Shown here piece by piece: positions 19,428 to 27,724 of a DNA stretch of 64,000 nucleotides. The position numbers and the translations under genes are program-made. The notes beneath the pieces were generated by a model. That model made no database searches and was not told the DNA's origin. It saw nothing but the letters and a program-made list of their open reading frames with translations. This stretch comes from Prauserella rugosa (GTDB taxonomy: Bacteria; Actinomycetota; Actinomycetes; Mycobacteriales; Pseudonocardiaceae): assembly GCF_000719975.1 (NCBI RefSeq), contig NZ_JOIJ01000018.1, forward strand, positions 1 through 64,000, given 5' to 3'. Position 1 is the first letter of the stretch; every line of letters starts with the position of its first letter.

Positions 19428-20495
19428 ATGACCCACACCATCGCGGTGATCCCCGGCGACGGCATCGGCACCGAGGTCGTCCCCGAGGGCCTGCGCAGTG
19501 TCCGCCGTGCCGCAGAGCTGTTCGGCATCGACCTGAGCTTCCAGGAGTTCGACTTCGCCTCTGCCGCGTACTGGCAGCAGCACGGGCGGATGCTGCCGGA
19601 GGACTGGTTCGAGGTGTTGCAGGGCTTCGACGCGATCTACTTCGGCGCGGTCGGCTGGCCGGACGTCGTGCCCGACCACGTGTCGCTGTGGGAGTCGCTG
19701 CTGCAGTTCCGGCGCCGTTTCGACCAGTACGTGAACCTGCGGCCGGTGCGCCTGCTGCCCGGTGTGCCCGCACCGTTGGCCGGCCGTGCGCCCGGTGACA
19801 TCGACTTCCTCGTGGTGCGGGAGAACACCGAGGGCGAGTACTCGAGCATCGGCGGGCGGATCTTCGAGGGCACCGAACGCGAGGCCGTGGTGCAGGAGAC
19901 CGTCATGACCCGCACGGGCACCGACCGGATCGTGCGGTTCGCCTTCGAGCAGGCGCAGCGGCGCGGCAACCACCTGACGTCGGCGACGAAGTCCAACGGC
20001 ATCTCGCACACGATGCCGTACTGGGACGAACGGGTCGCCGCGCTCGGCGCCGAGTATCCCGACGTGCGGGTGGACAAGTACCACATCGACATCCTCACGG
20101 CGAACTTCGTGCTGCACCCCGACTGGTTCGACGTGGTGGTGGCCTCGAACCTGTTCGGCGACATCCTGTCCGACCTCGGACCCGCGTGTACGGGCACGAT
20201 CGGCGTGGCACCGAGCGGCAACATCAACCCGACGGGAGCCTTCCCTTCGCTGTTCGAACCGGTCCACGGTTCCGCACCGGACATCGCGGGCCGCGGCATC
20301 GCCAACCCGATCGGGCAGATCTGGGCCGGCGCGATGATGCTCGACCACCTCGGCCACGCCGACGCGAGCGCGGCGATCGTCGACGCGTTCGAGCGCGTGC
20401 TGGCCGAGGGCACGGTGCGCACCCCGGACCTGGGTGGCACGGCCACGTGCAGCGACCTGGGACAGGCCGTGGCCGAGGCGATCAAGGCAAGCTGA
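19428..20495 (+). CDS. Tartrate/D-malate dehydrogenase family
   Basis: A 355-residue beta-decarboxylating dehydrogenase of the isocitrate/isopropylmalate superfamily. The start IAVIPGDGIGTEVVPEG, the substrate-site region VVRENTEGEYSSIGGR, the conserved VDKYHIDILTANFV, ASNLFGDILSDLG and the NAD-binding EPVHGSAPDIAGRGIANP are all visible. The YHIDI and VPDHVSLWESLL signatures fit tartrate dehydrogenase/D-malate dehydrogenase (TtuC/DmlA) more than LeuB. GAGAGGACAG precedes the ATG. Probably co-transcribed with the upstream hydrolase and controlled by the divergent LysR. Confidence 0.88.
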   Translation: MTHTIAVIPGDGIGTEVVPEGLRSVRRAAELFGIDLSFQEFDFASAAYWQQHGRMLPEDWFEVLQGFDAIYFGAVGWPDVVPDHVSLWESLLQFRRRFDQYVNLRPVRLLPGVPAPLAGRAPGDIDFLVVRENTEGEYSSIGGRIFEGTEREAVVQETVMTRTGTDRIVRFAFEQAQRRGNHLTSATKSNGISHTMPYWDERVAALGAEYPDVRVDKYHIDILTANFVLHPDWFDVVVASNLFGDILSDLGPACTGTIGVAPSGNINPTGAFPSLFEPVHGSAPDIAGRGIANPIGQIWAGAMMLDHLGHADASAAIVDAFERVLAEGTVRTPDLGGTATCSDLGQAVAEAIKAS

Positions 20496-20528
20496 CCCGG
20501 CTACGGGCGGGCGCCGGTGGGCGGGTCG

Positions 20529-21008
20529 CTACGTGGTGAACGCGTCGCGACCCGCCTGCCCACGCCACGGTTCGAGCTCGGCACGTTGCCGTTCCGCTCG
20601 GGCGATGAGCTCGTCGAAGTCGATGTCGGGCAGCCGGGAGCCGAGGTCGGCCAGGTCACGCAGCGTCGTCCACAGCTGTTTCTTGCCCCGGATGCCCATC
20701 ACGAGGATCTCCAGCTCGGCGAACCGGGAAAGGGCCGAGTACGACCGCAGTCTGCCGTTCGGTTTGAGCCGTCCGACGCGTTCGGCGGCCACGGCGAGGC
20801 CGGTCTTCACCGGGTTGGTGCGTACGCCGAGCTGCTCCATGATCGCGCGGAAGGTGTCGACGTCCTCGGCGATGCCCTGCGCCACCTGCGTGAGGGCCTC
20901 GCCGTACTCGGTGCCGTGGTTGCTGTGTGCCGAGCGGCGTGCCAGCTCGCGCCACAGCGTGCCGAGGGCGAGTTGGTCGTTCAGGTAGATCGCCAGCAGA
21001 CGGTTCAC
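20529..21008 (-). CDS. Helical protein of unknown function
   Basis: A 159-residue all-helical protein (MNRLLAIYLNDQLALGTLWR, then GEALTQVAQGIAEDVDTFRA, KTGLAVAAERVGRLKPNGRL). The four-helix pattern is reminiscent of ferritin-like proteins, but the paired Glu/His metal ligands are not clear. I do not recognise a named family. It is followed 9 bases earlier on the same strand by the DUF2231 gene's stop, so the two may be co-transcribed. Confidence 0.7.
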   Translation of the reverse strand: MNRLLAIYLNDQLALGTLWRELARRSAHSNHGTEYGEALTQVAQGIAEDVDTFRAIMEQLGVRTNPVKTGLAVAAERVGRLKPNGRLRSYSALSRFAELEILVMGIRGKKQLWTTLRDLADLGSRLPDIDFDELIARAERQRAELEPWRGQAGRDAFTT

Positions 21009-21017
21009 GGCTCAGCA

Positions 21018-21590
21018 CTACCCGACATGTCCGGCTCGCACTCCTGCCGGTTCCGGCCCGGATTCGGCGGACGTCTGCTGCCAGCGGCCGACGCCGGCTC
21101 CCAGCGCGTACGACAGGTGACCGCCGAGCGCGCCACCCGCGGCGAGTGCCGTTAGTCCCGCGCACGCCCAGGCGCGGCTCGCCGACCGGTTCCGGCACGT
21201 CACGGCACGCAGGTAGAGGCCTGCGGCGACCGCGTTGGCTCCGGCGTGGAGGAGGGCGACCCGCCGCTGGGTGGGGTCCAGCCGGGAGAAGTCGGCCAGG
21301 CCGGTCACGACCGTGGGCGGGGTGGCGGCGAGTCCGATGGCCATGAGCCGACGGGCGGCAACGGGTTGGTCGAAACCGATGTCGAGCACGGAGGAACAGG
21401 TCCACGCCCCGATCGGCACGGCCACCAGCAACGGGTGCACCGGGTGGCCGAGCCAGGCCCCGCGAAGGAACCGGTCGAGGCCACCGCGGCCGAGCACGCG
21501 CCGCACCGAGCGTTGGACCGTGGCCGCCGGTCCGTCCACGGCACGCAGCGACTCGGTCGATTCCAGGATCCGACGTACGAACATGCCCAC
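21018..21590 (-). CDS. DUF2231-type membrane protein
   Basis: A 190-residue protein with four hydrophobic segments and the DUF2231 signature WLGHPVHPLLVAVPIGAWTC, followed by RRLMAIGLAATPPTVVTGLAD and RVALLHAGANAVAAGLYL. The start may be GTG 21590 or ATG 21584; no strong Shine-Dalgarno sequence separates them. Paralogues are often found next to Rieske-type or membrane redox proteins. Function unknown. Confidence 0.78.
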   Translation of the reverse strand: MGMFVRRILESTESLRAVDGPAATVQRSVRRVLGRGGLDRFLRGAWLGHPVHPLLVAVPIGAWTCSSVLDIGFDQPVAARRLMAIGLAATPPTVVTGLADFSRLDPTQRRVALLHAGANAVAAGLYLRAVTCRNRSASRAWACAGLTALAAGGALGGHLSYALGAGVGRWQQTSAESGPEPAGVRAGHVG

Positions 21591-21641
21591 CGGCTACCCG
21601 CCGGACCGCGGGCCGACTCGGATGCCCCTGACCCAGTCGGA

Positions 21642-21674
21642 AGCTGACTGTAAATCAGCCGGCAGGCCTTCGGG
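21642..21674 (+). pseudogene. Inverted partial copy of tRNA-Tyr (anticodon arm and variable arm)
   Basis: Bases 21642-21664 are identical to the anticodon-arm region of the tRNA-Tyr at 21815-21896 but on the opposite strand (23 of 23), and 21666-21674 continue the match (GCCTTCGGG) after a one-base difference in length. The D-arm side is only loosely similar and the T-arm is not conserved, so no functional tRNA can fold. It is most likely a decayed duplicate. Confidence 0.65.
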
Positions 21675-21729
21675 AGCACCAAACGGGACCACGAGGATGG
21701 GGGCCCGGGGCACTCCCCGGACGGGGTTT

Positions 21730-21744
21730 GGGGGCTGTGCCCCC
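21730..21744 (-). repeat. GGGGG-CTGTG-CCCCC hairpin element
   Basis: A perfect 5-bp GC stem with a five-base loop, preceded by GGGGTTT, of the kind often found after actinobacterial transcription units. It lies downstream of the main tRNA-Tyr terminator. Confidence 0.45.
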
Positions 21745-21771
21745 ACAAGAGATGACGAAGCTCGAAACAAG

Positions 21772-21808
21772 CGAAGGCGCCCCCAGCGACAAGCAGGGGG
21801 CGCCTTCG
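21772..21808 (-). terminator. Intrinsic-type terminator of tRNA-Tyr
   Basis: CGAAGGCGCCCCC (21772-21784) and its perfect complement (21796-21808) form a 13-bp stem with an 11-base loop. In the minus direction it begins 6 bases after the tRNA 3' end and is followed by a weak T-rich stretch (CTTGTTTC). Confidence 0.8.
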
Positions 21809-21814
21809 AGCGAG

Positions 21815-21896
21815 TGGCGGGTGAGGGATTCGAACCCCCGAAGGCAGTGCCGGCTGATTTACAGTCAGCTCCCTTTGGCCGCTCGGGCAACCCGCC
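21815..21896 (-). tRNA. tRNA-Tyr (anticodon GTA)
   Basis: The minus strand reads GGCGGGT at the 5' end and ACCCGCC-A at the 3' end (7-bp acceptor stem). The anticodon arm is CTGA-CTGTAAA-TCAG, giving anticodon GTA. It has a long variable arm, as expected for bacterial tRNA-Tyr, and a T-arm with GGTTCGAATCC. Total 82 bases; CCA is not encoded. Confidence 0.96.
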
Positions 21897-22049
21897 GGGT
21901 TCCGGACCTCGTCCGGCAAGGAGACAGCGTACCGCCCACGCCTGCCGCACCCACACCCGGGTACCCGGTGACTACCCTTGCGGTGCGGCCGTGTGCACGG
22001 CCCGTCCGTTCTACCGATCAATCGATGCAGACAGCGAGGTGCGTGCAGC

Positions 22050-22541
22050 GTGGCCGATCCGTCGTTCGACGTGGTGAGCAAGGTCGACCGCCAGGAGGTG
22101 GACAACGCGGTGAACCAGGCGGCGAAGGAGCTGTCGACCCGGTTCGACTTCCGGGGCACGGGCGCGTCCGTGGCCTGGTCCGGCGAGAACGCCATCACCG
22201 TGGAGGCGGAGACCGAGGAGCGGGTGAAGGCGGCCGTCGACGTCTTCAAGGAGAAGCTCGTCAAGCGCGGCGTCTCGATGAAGGCCTTCGACGCGGGCGA
22301 GCCCGCGGCGTCGGGCAAGATCTACAAGGTCACCGGCACGATCGTCGAGGGCATCGAGCAGGACAAGGCGAAGCAGATCTCCAAGTACATCCGCGACGAG
22401 GCGCCGAAGGGCGTGCAGGCGCAGATCCAGGGTGACCAGCTCCGCGTCTCCGGCAAGAAGAAGGACCACCTGCAGGACGTGATCGCGTTGCTGAAGGAGA
22501 AGGACTTCGGTATCGCCCTGCAGTTCACCAACTATCGGTGA
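22050..22541 (+). CDS. yajQ: YajQ-family nucleotide/c-di-GMP-binding protein
   Basis: A 163-residue protein, the usual family length: [20 protein letters not shown] at the start, [40 protein letters not shown] and the C-terminal [14 protein letters not shown] 22050 was chosen on family length, with GAGG about 10 bases upstream. Some homologues bind cyclic di-GMP or nucleotides; that activity is known for a few members only and is not shown here. Confidence 0.93.
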   Translation: MADPSFDVVSKVDRQEVDNAVNQAAKELSTRFDFRGTGASVAWSGENAITVEAETEERVKAAVDVFKEKLVKRGVSMKAFDAGEPAASGKIYKVTGTIVEGIEQDKAKQISKYIRDEAPKGVQAQIQGDQLRVSGKKKDHLQDVIALLKEKDFGIALQFTNYR

Positions 22542-22570
22542 GACCTCAGGGCACGTCTTCGTGAATTGTG

Positions 22571-22610
22571 CGTCAACCGTTGACGCGCTGTCACCTGATC
22601 GTGTTTGAAT
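22571..22610 (+). promoter_or_regulatory. Candidate promoter with operator for the BNR gene
   Basis: CGTCAAC-C-GTTGACG (22571-22585) is a perfect inverted repeat whose right arm supplies a TTGACG -35. TTGAAT (22605-22610) is a possible -10, at 19-base spacing. Transcription would begin about 22616, at the hairpin 22611-22637. Confidence 0.4.
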
Positions 22611-22641
22611 CCCCCGGTCACCGACGGAGACCGGGGGTTTT
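22611..22641 (+). terminator. Terminator-like hairpin overlapping the next gene's ribosome binding site
   Basis: CCCCCGGTC (22611-22619), loop ACCGACGGA and GACCGGGGG (22629-22637) form a perfect 9-bp stem followed by TTTT, a good intrinsic terminator for yajQ. Its right arm holds the only purine-rich sequence (GGGGG) before the GTG at 22644, so it could also hide the start site of the downstream gene. Confidence 0.7.
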
Positions 22642-22643
22642 CA

Positions 22644-23792
22644 GTGCGTAAGTCGCTCGCCGTCCTGTTCAGCGTGCTCCTGTGCCTCAGCGCCGCACCC
22701 GCGGTGGCGCACGCGGCCGAACGTCAGCTACTGCACGACGCGTACGGCGCCTACCCGCGCGTCATCCGCACCCAGCACGGCGGCGCGGGCCACGACGGGC
22801 GCATCCTCGCCACCCTCACCAGCAACGACGACTGGGGCTTCTACGCACCCGTCTACGAGAGCACCGACGAGGGTGAGACGTTCGAGCAGGTCGGCGAGGT
22901 CCGCGACCCGGAAGGCGTCTACGGCAAGGGCATGTGCTGCGGAACCCTGTACGAGCTGCCGCGCGCCGTGGGCGACTACGACGCCGGAACGCTGCTCTGG
23001 GCTGCGAGCTACCGGCAGAAGGCGGGCGCCGACCGCGAGATCGGCATCCGTGTCTGGGCGAGCGAGGACACCGGCCGTTCGTGGGAGTTCGTGTCCGAAC
23101 CGGTGACCTCCAGCGGCAAGCCCGGCGTGTGGGAACCGGAGTTCAACGTCGACGACACCGGCGCGCTCCAGCTGCACTACGCCGACGAGCGCGGCGACCG
23201 GTTCGACCAGGTCAACGCCCAGTTGTCGACGACCGACCTGACGAACTGGTCCGAGCCGAAGCACACGCTGGCCATGCAACCGTTCGAGGTGCGGCCCGGC
23301 ATGCCGATCGTGCGCAAACTGCCCGACGGCAGGCACTACTACAGCTACGAGATCTGCAACTACGGCGAGCGGTTCTGCGACCCGTACTTCAAGATCTCCG
23401 ACGACGGCGCCGACTTCGGCGACCCGACCGCACCCGGCACCCAGGTCGGCACCGCCGAGGGCAGGCACTTCGAGCATTCGCCGACCGTCTCGCTGTTCCC
23501 CGGCGGCCCCAACGGCACGCGGATCCTCCTCATCGGACAGATCTACGTGAACGCCGACGGCGAACCCAACGAGGGCAATGGCAAGACGATCCTCGCCAAC
23601 GACAACCTCGGCGAGGGCCCGTGGTACGAGGTGCCGGCGCCGGTCGAGGTGGCCAACCCGGTCGACGATCCGTGCCCGAACTACAGCCCGGCCCTGCTGC
23701 CCGTCGACGACGGCGACACCATGCTCCAGCTCACGGCCGATCGCACGGCCTCCGGCTGTCAGGTCTTCTTCGGCACCGGCCCGTCGCGGTAG
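22644..23792 (+). CDS. Secreted BNR-repeat (sialidase-like fold) protein
   Basis: A 382-residue protein with a clear signal peptide (MRKSLAVLFSVLLCLSAAPA, cleavage expected after VAHA near residue 24). Two Asp-box motifs are visible, STDEGETFE and SEDTGRSWE, typical of the six-bladed sialidase/BNR propeller. The FRIP arginine and full set of sialidase active-site residues were not identified, so it may be a glycoside-binding or -cleaving protein of unknown specificity. Six or more Cys residues suggest disulfides. GTG 22644 is set by the signal peptide. Confidence 0.82.
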   Translation: MRKSLAVLFSVLLCLSAAPAVAHAAERQLLHDAYGAYPRVIRTQHGGAGHDGRILATLTSNDDWGFYAPVYESTDEGETFEQVGEVRDPEGVYGKGMCCGTLYELPRAVGDYDAGTLLWAASYRQKAGADREIGIRVWASEDTGRSWEFVSEPVTSSGKPGVWEPEFNVDDTGALQLHYADERGDRFDQVNAQLSTTDLTNWSEPKHTLAMQPFEVRPGMPIVRKLPDGRHYYSYEICNYGERFCDPYFKISDDGADFGDPTAPGTQVGTAEGRHFEHSPTVSLFPGGPNGTRILLIGQIYVNADGEPNEGNGKTILANDNLGEGPWYEVPAPVEVANPVDDPCPNYSPALLPVDDGDTMLQLTADRTASGCQVFFGTGPSR

Positions 23793-23843
23793 TCGGTACG
23801 CTGACCCCGAACAGGTGACGACGGGTCGACCGGAGGGGCGGCG

Positions 23844-24725
23844 ATGAAGGGCATCGTGCTGGCGGGGGGCAGCGGCACCCGGCTGCACCCGATCACGCAG
23901 GCGGTGTCCAAGCAGCTGCTGCCCGTCTACGACAAGCCGATGATCTACTACCCGATCTCGGTGCTGATGCTGGCCGGCATCCGCGAGATCCTGATCATCT
24001 CGACACCGTCCGACCTGCCCAACTTCCGCCGGCTGCTCGGCGACGGCAGCCAGTTCGGACTCGAGCTGTCCTACGCCGAGCAGGCCGCACCGAACGGTCT
24101 CGCCGAGGCGTTCGTCATCGGTGCCGACTTCATCGCCGACGACGACGTGGCGCTGATCCTCGGCGACAACATCTTCTACGGCCAGGGCTTCTCCCGGACC
24201 CTGCAGGCCGAGGTGGCGGGCCTCGACGGCTGCGTGCTGTTCGGCTACCCCGTCAAGGATCCGCAGCGATACGGCGTCGGCGAGATCTCCGGCGACGGCA
24301 CCCTGCTGTCCATCGAGGAGAAGCCCGCGGTGCCGCGGTCGAACAAGGCGATCACCGGGCTGTACCTGTACGACAACCAGGTCGTCGACATCGCACGCGG
24401 ACTGCGGCCCTCGGCCCGCGGCGAACTCGAGATCACCGACGTCAACATGACCTACCTGCGGCAGGGCCGGGCGCGGCTGGTGGAACTCTCGCGCGGGTTC
24501 GCCTGGCTGGACACCGGTACGCACGACTCGCTGCTCGAAGCAGGCCAGTTCGTGCAGGTGCTGGAACACCGGACCGGCGTGCGGATCGCCTGCCTCGAAG
24601 AGGTCGCCCTGCGCATGGGCTACATCGACGCCGACGAGTGTCACCGGCTCGGCGCGAAACTGGCCAAGAGCGGCTACGGCGACTACGTCATGGACATCGC
24701 GAAAGCCGCAGGCGCCACCGCCTGA
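23844..24725 (+). CDS. rmlA: Glucose-1-phosphate thymidylyltransferase
   Basis: A 293-residue nucleotidyltransferase that makes dTDP-glucose from glucose-1-phosphate and dTTP, the first step of dTDP-rhamnose synthesis. It begins [20 protein letters not shown] with the GGSGTRL nucleotide site, then [36 protein letters not shown] and VEKP-type [13 protein letters not shown]. Length and motifs are typical. GGAGGGG precedes the ATG. No rmlBCD genes are nearby, so the other pathway genes must be elsewhere. Confidence 0.95.
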   Translation: MKGIVLAGGSGTRLHPITQAVSKQLLPVYDKPMIYYPISVLMLAGIREILIISTPSDLPNFRRLLGDGSQFGLELSYAEQAAPNGLAEAFVIGADFIADDDVALILGDNIFYGQGFSRTLQAEVAGLDGCVLFGYPVKDPQRYGVGEISGDGTLLSIEEKPAVPRSNKAITGLYLYDNQVVDIARGLRPSARGELEITDVNMTYLRQGRARLVELSRGFAWLDTGTHDSLLEAGQFVQVLEHRTGVRIACLEEVALRMGYIDADECHRLGAKLAKSGYGDYVMDIAKAAGATA

Positions 24726-24733
24726 ACCACGGT

Positions 24734-25936
24734 TCACGCGGGGCGGCGGTCTCCCTGGGTGCACAGCGCCACGAGGCCCGTCGCCGCCGCGAGGAGCCCA
24801 GCGGTGACCACGAGCGTCGGGGCGAAACCGCCGACCACGGCCACGAGCTGGGGACCCACGCTCGCGCCGAGGAACAGGGACGCGGTGTACAACGCGGTCG
24901 CCGCACCCACCGATTCGCCCGCGTGGGCGTGGATCGCCGCGACGAGGCCCGGCGATCCGACGGCGATGCCGCCGACGAACACCAGCAGCACCGCGGCCAA
25001 CCCCACAACGCTGCCGCCCGCCACGGGCAGCAGCAGCGCGGCGATCGCCGACACCGCCAGCGACACCATCGCCCGCACGCGAGGCGCCACCCCGGCGAGT
25101 ACGCGCGTCAGCAACGGCGCCAGCACGACCGCAGGCAACGCGCTCGCCCGCAACGCCAGCATCGCGCCCGGACTGCTCACCGCGTCGGGCCCGGCGAGTT
25201 CGACCACCGTGTAGACGATGACGAACGCGCCCAGCAGCGCGGCGGTCGCGAGGTACAGCCCGAGCAGCCGCGGACGGGTGAGCAGCTTCGGCACCGCAGC
25301 GAGCGCAGCCACGACCGAGTCGGCCCGCGGCGTGGCAGCCAGCGCGTCCGGCCGCAGCACCACCGTCACGACTGCGATGAGCAGCACGAACGCCCCGCTG
25401 GAGGCGAGGAACACCGCACGCCAGCCCACCGGCGCCAGCACCTGCGCGGCGACCTGCAACACGACCGCCGACGCGATGCCGGCGCTGGCCAGCGCGCTGA
25501 ACGCCACGGGACGGCGCCCCGGCTCGAGGTGTCCGGTGACGTAGGCGAACCCCGTGGGCACGAGCATCGCGACCGCCATTCCCTGCACGCAGCGCAACGC
25601 CACGGCCGCGGGCAACGACGTCGCGAGCGGGACCGCGGCCGTCGTCACGGCCGCCGCGACGAGTCCGGCGAGGATCACGCGGCGTGGGCCGAACCGGTCG
25701 GCGAGCGGGCCTGCGACCAGGAAGCTCAGCGCGAACGCGAGGCTGAACGCCGTCGACATCCACGTCGCCGCCGAGGTGGACGTGCCGAATTCGGCGGCGA
25801 TCGCGGGCAGCAGCGGAATGACGGCGTAGGTCTGTCCGACACCCACCACAGCGCTGGTCACCAAGGTCGCGAGGGTGCTCGCGGGCGATGCCCAGACGTG
25901 CGCGGTGCCGCGGGTGGAGAGATCCGTGGCGGTCAT
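24734..25936 (-). CDS. MFS transporter (drug-efflux type)
   Basis: A 400-residue protein with 12 membrane segments. Motif A after TM2 reads GPLADRFGPRRVILAG and the TM4-5 linker LVPTGFAYVTGHLEPGRRP is visible. ATG 25936 was chosen; GGAGG sits only one base before it, so translation may instead start at TTG 25957 or on a leaderless message. It is divergent from a TetR regulator and shares two palindromic operators with it, the standard layout of a TetR-controlled efflux pump. Substrate unknown. Confidence 0.88.
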   Translation of the reverse strand: MTATDLSTRGTAHVWASPASTLATLVTSAVVGVGQTYAVIPLLPAIAAEFGTSTSAATWMSTAFSLAFALSFLVAGPLADRFGPRRVILAGLVAAAVTTAAVPLATSLPAAVALRCVQGMAVAMLVPTGFAYVTGHLEPGRRPVAFSALASAGIASAVVLQVAAQVLAPVGWRAVFLASSGAFVLLIAVVTVVLRPDALAATPRADSVVAALAAVPKLLTRPRLLGLYLATAALLGAFVIVYTVVELAGPDAVSSPGAMLALRASALPAVVLAPLLTRVLAGVAPRVRAMVSLAVSAIAALLLPVAGGSVVGLAAVLLVFVGGIAVGSPGLVAAIHAHAGESVGAATALYTASLFLGASVGPQLVAVVGGFAPTLVVTAGLLAAATGLVALCTQGDRRPA

Positions 25937-25953
25937 GCCTCCATGGTGTCCAA

Positions 25954-25983
25954 CCAACTAGTTGGATTTCAACCGGCCGGTTG
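25954..25983. promoter_or_regulatory. Two TetR operators between MFS and tetR
   Basis: CCAACTAGTTGG (25954-25965) and CAACCGGCCGGTTG (25970-25983) are perfect palindromes with related half-sites (CCAAC / GTTGG). They occupy the 60-base gap between the divergent MFS and TetR genes and probably bind the TetR protein to control both promoters. Confidence 0.8.
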
Positions 25984-25997
25984 GCCACCTGGTAGAC

Positions 25998-26600
25998 ATG
26001 GACGGCATGAGCAGCACCCGCCAACGACTCCTCGATGCCGCCCGCGACGAGTTCGCCGCACACGGGATCGCCGGCGCGCGCGTCGACGCCATCGCGGCAC
26101 GCGCAGGCGTCAACAAAGAGCGGATCTACGGCTACTTCGGCAGCAAGGAGAAGCTGTTCGACGCCGTGATCACCGAGGCGAAGGCCGAGCACGCCAGGGG
26201 TATCGGACTGCCCGAGGGCGACCTGGCCGAGTACGTCGGCAGGCTCTACGACTACCACCGCGAGCACCCGCTGCTGCTCCGGCTGCTGCTGTGGGAGTCA
26301 CTGCACTACGACGACCGGCCCGTGCCGGACGCCGACCGCCGCGCGCAGGGCTACGACGACAAGGTCGCCGCGCTCGCCGAGGCACTCGGTACCGACGTGG
26401 ACCGGGAGACCGCCGCCACCCTGTTCACATTGCTCGGCCTCGCCGCCTGGCCCCACACGCTCCCCCAACTCGCCGGCTTCCTCGTACCCACAGGAAGTGA
26501 CGCAGGAGACGGCAGGGCCCGTGACGACGAGGAGCACCACGCGATCCTCCGCGCCCACACGGTCGCCTTCGCCCGCCGCGCGCTCAGCGGCCGAGGGTGA
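25998..26600 (+). CDS. TetR-family regulator of the adjacent MFS pump
   Basis: A 200-residue TetR protein: TRQRLLDAARDEFAAHGIAG, RVDAIAARAGVNKERIYGYF, GSKEKLFDAVITEAKAEHA (HTH within the first 60 residues) and a helical sensor domain. Start may be ATG 25998 or ATG 26007; both lie just downstream of the operators and neither has a good Shine-Dalgarno sequence, so the message may be nearly leaderless. Likely represses itself and the MFS gene. Confidence 0.9.
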   Translation: MDGMSSTRQRLLDAARDEFAAHGIAGARVDAIAARAGVNKERIYGYFGSKEKLFDAVITEAKAEHARGIGLPEGDLAEYVGRLYDYHREHPLLLRLLLWESLHYDDRPVPDADRRAQGYDDKVAALAEALGTDVDRETAATLFTLLGLAAWPHTLPQLAGFLVPTGSDAGDGRARDDEEHHAILRAHTVAFARRALSGRG

Positions 26601-26662
26601 CGCCGAGCGCAGGCCGGCGTCCCCCGCTGGGTGTCAGAGCTGCGGGAGTCAGGCTGCGGGGG

Positions 26663-27526
26663 TCAGAGCTGCCGGCGCGCCATGTTCTCCAGGCGGCGGA
26701 TGCGGTCCTCGATCGGCGGGTGACTCGAGAACATCCGCGACATGCGCTCGCCGGGCCGGAACGGGTTCGCGATCATCAGGTGCGACTGCGACACGACCTT
26801 GGGGTCCGGGGCCAGCGGAGCGGAGCTGGTGCCCCGTTCGAGCTTGCGCAGCGCCGACGCCAGCGCCAGCGGGTCGCCCGTGAGCTCGGCGCCGGACTGG
26901 TCGGCCTGATACTCGCGCGACCTGCTCACGCTCATCTTGATGATGCCGGCCGCGACCGGCCCGAGCAGCGCCAACAGGATCATCGCGATCGGGTTGCCGC
27001 CGCCCTCACGGTTGCCGCCGAACATGCCCGCGAACATCGCCATGTTGGCCAGGAAGCTCACCACGCTGGCCAGCGCGCCCGCGACCGACGAGATGAGGAT
27101 GTCGCGGTTGTAGACGTGCGCCAGCTCGTGACCGAGGACAGCCCGCAGCTCGCGCTCGTCGAGGATCTCCAGGATCCCCGTGGTGCAGCACACCGCGGCG
27201 TTGCGCGGATTGCGCCCGGTGGCGAACGCGTTGGGTGCCCTGGTCGGGCTGACGTACAACCGGGGCATGGGCTGACGCGCCGACGTCGCCAGCTCCCGCA
27301 CGATGCGGTACATCGCGGGCTGCTGCGCCTGCGACACGGGCTGGGCCCGCATGGCACGCAACGCCAGTTTGTCGGAGTTGAAGTAGGCGTAGCCGTTCAT
27401 CGCGAGCGCGATCAGCAGGCCGATGATCAGGGCGCCCCTGCCGAACAGGCCACTGATCCCGATGATGAGCGCACTCATCAGCCCCAGCAGCAGCGCTGTC
27501 TTGAGACCGTTGTGGTGCTTGTGCAC
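26663..27526 (-). CDS. htpX: Zinc membrane protease HtpX
   Basis: A 287-residue M48 protease with N-terminal membrane segments ([39 protein letters not shown]), the zinc motif HELAH at 133-137, a second hydrophobic region, and the downstream Glu ligand in [13 protein letters not shown]. It degrades misfolded membrane proteins at the cytoplasmic face. GTG 27526 follows GGAGG. The family length is typical. Confidence 0.95.
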   Translation of the reverse strand: MHKHHNGLKTALLLGLMSALIIGISGLFGRGALIIGLLIALAMNGYAYFNSDKLALRAMRAQPVSQAQQPAMYRIVRELATSARQPMPRLYVSPTRAPNAFATGRNPRNAAVCCTTGILEILDERELRAVLGHELAHVYNRDILISSVAGALASVVSFLANMAMFAGMFGGNREGGGNPIAMILLALLGPVAAGIIKMSVSRSREYQADQSGAELTGDPLALASALRKLERGTSSAPLAPDPKVVSQSHLMIANPFRPGERMSRMFSSHPPIEDRIRRLENMARRQL

Positions 27527-27704
27527 CAGCTCACCCTCCTCCCGCCTCGGGATCCGAAATCGGCTTGCACCCGGGCCAACGCTCAGGGCCCGGCCGAAGT
27601 TCCTGCGTAGCGCCGTGCGAGTCTACTTCGGACGTTCGAGGTGGGCGTGTAGCACACCACACCCACGCCCGGTTTCGCAGCGGCGTAGAGTAGAGTTCGT
27701 CGCA

Positions 27705-27716
27705 CCGAAACTTCGG
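27705..27716. promoter_or_regulatory. Inverted repeat upstream of the Zn/Mn importer
   Basis: CCGAA-AC-TTCGG (perfect 5-bp arms) lies 8 bases before the start codon, just after tandem GTAGA repeats containing a TAGAGT -10-like sequence. It is placed where a metalloregulator could block transcription, but it does not match a Zur or MntR consensus I know. Confidence 0.35.
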
Positions 27717-27724
27717 GGGTGGCC

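Noticed and set aside
21591..21900. Integration site of a mobile element at tRNA-Tyr
   Set aside because: The copied part is the anticodon arm, not the 3' end, no integrase is nearby and the interval is too small.
24734..25957. rmlA and the MFS gene as a polysaccharide export cluster
   Set aside because: The MFS gene is convergent and controlled with TetR operators; no other polysaccharide genes are adjacent.
22728..26267. Open frame of more than 1100 codons on the minus strand
   Set aside because: It crosses several well-supported genes on both strands and has no recognisable domain.
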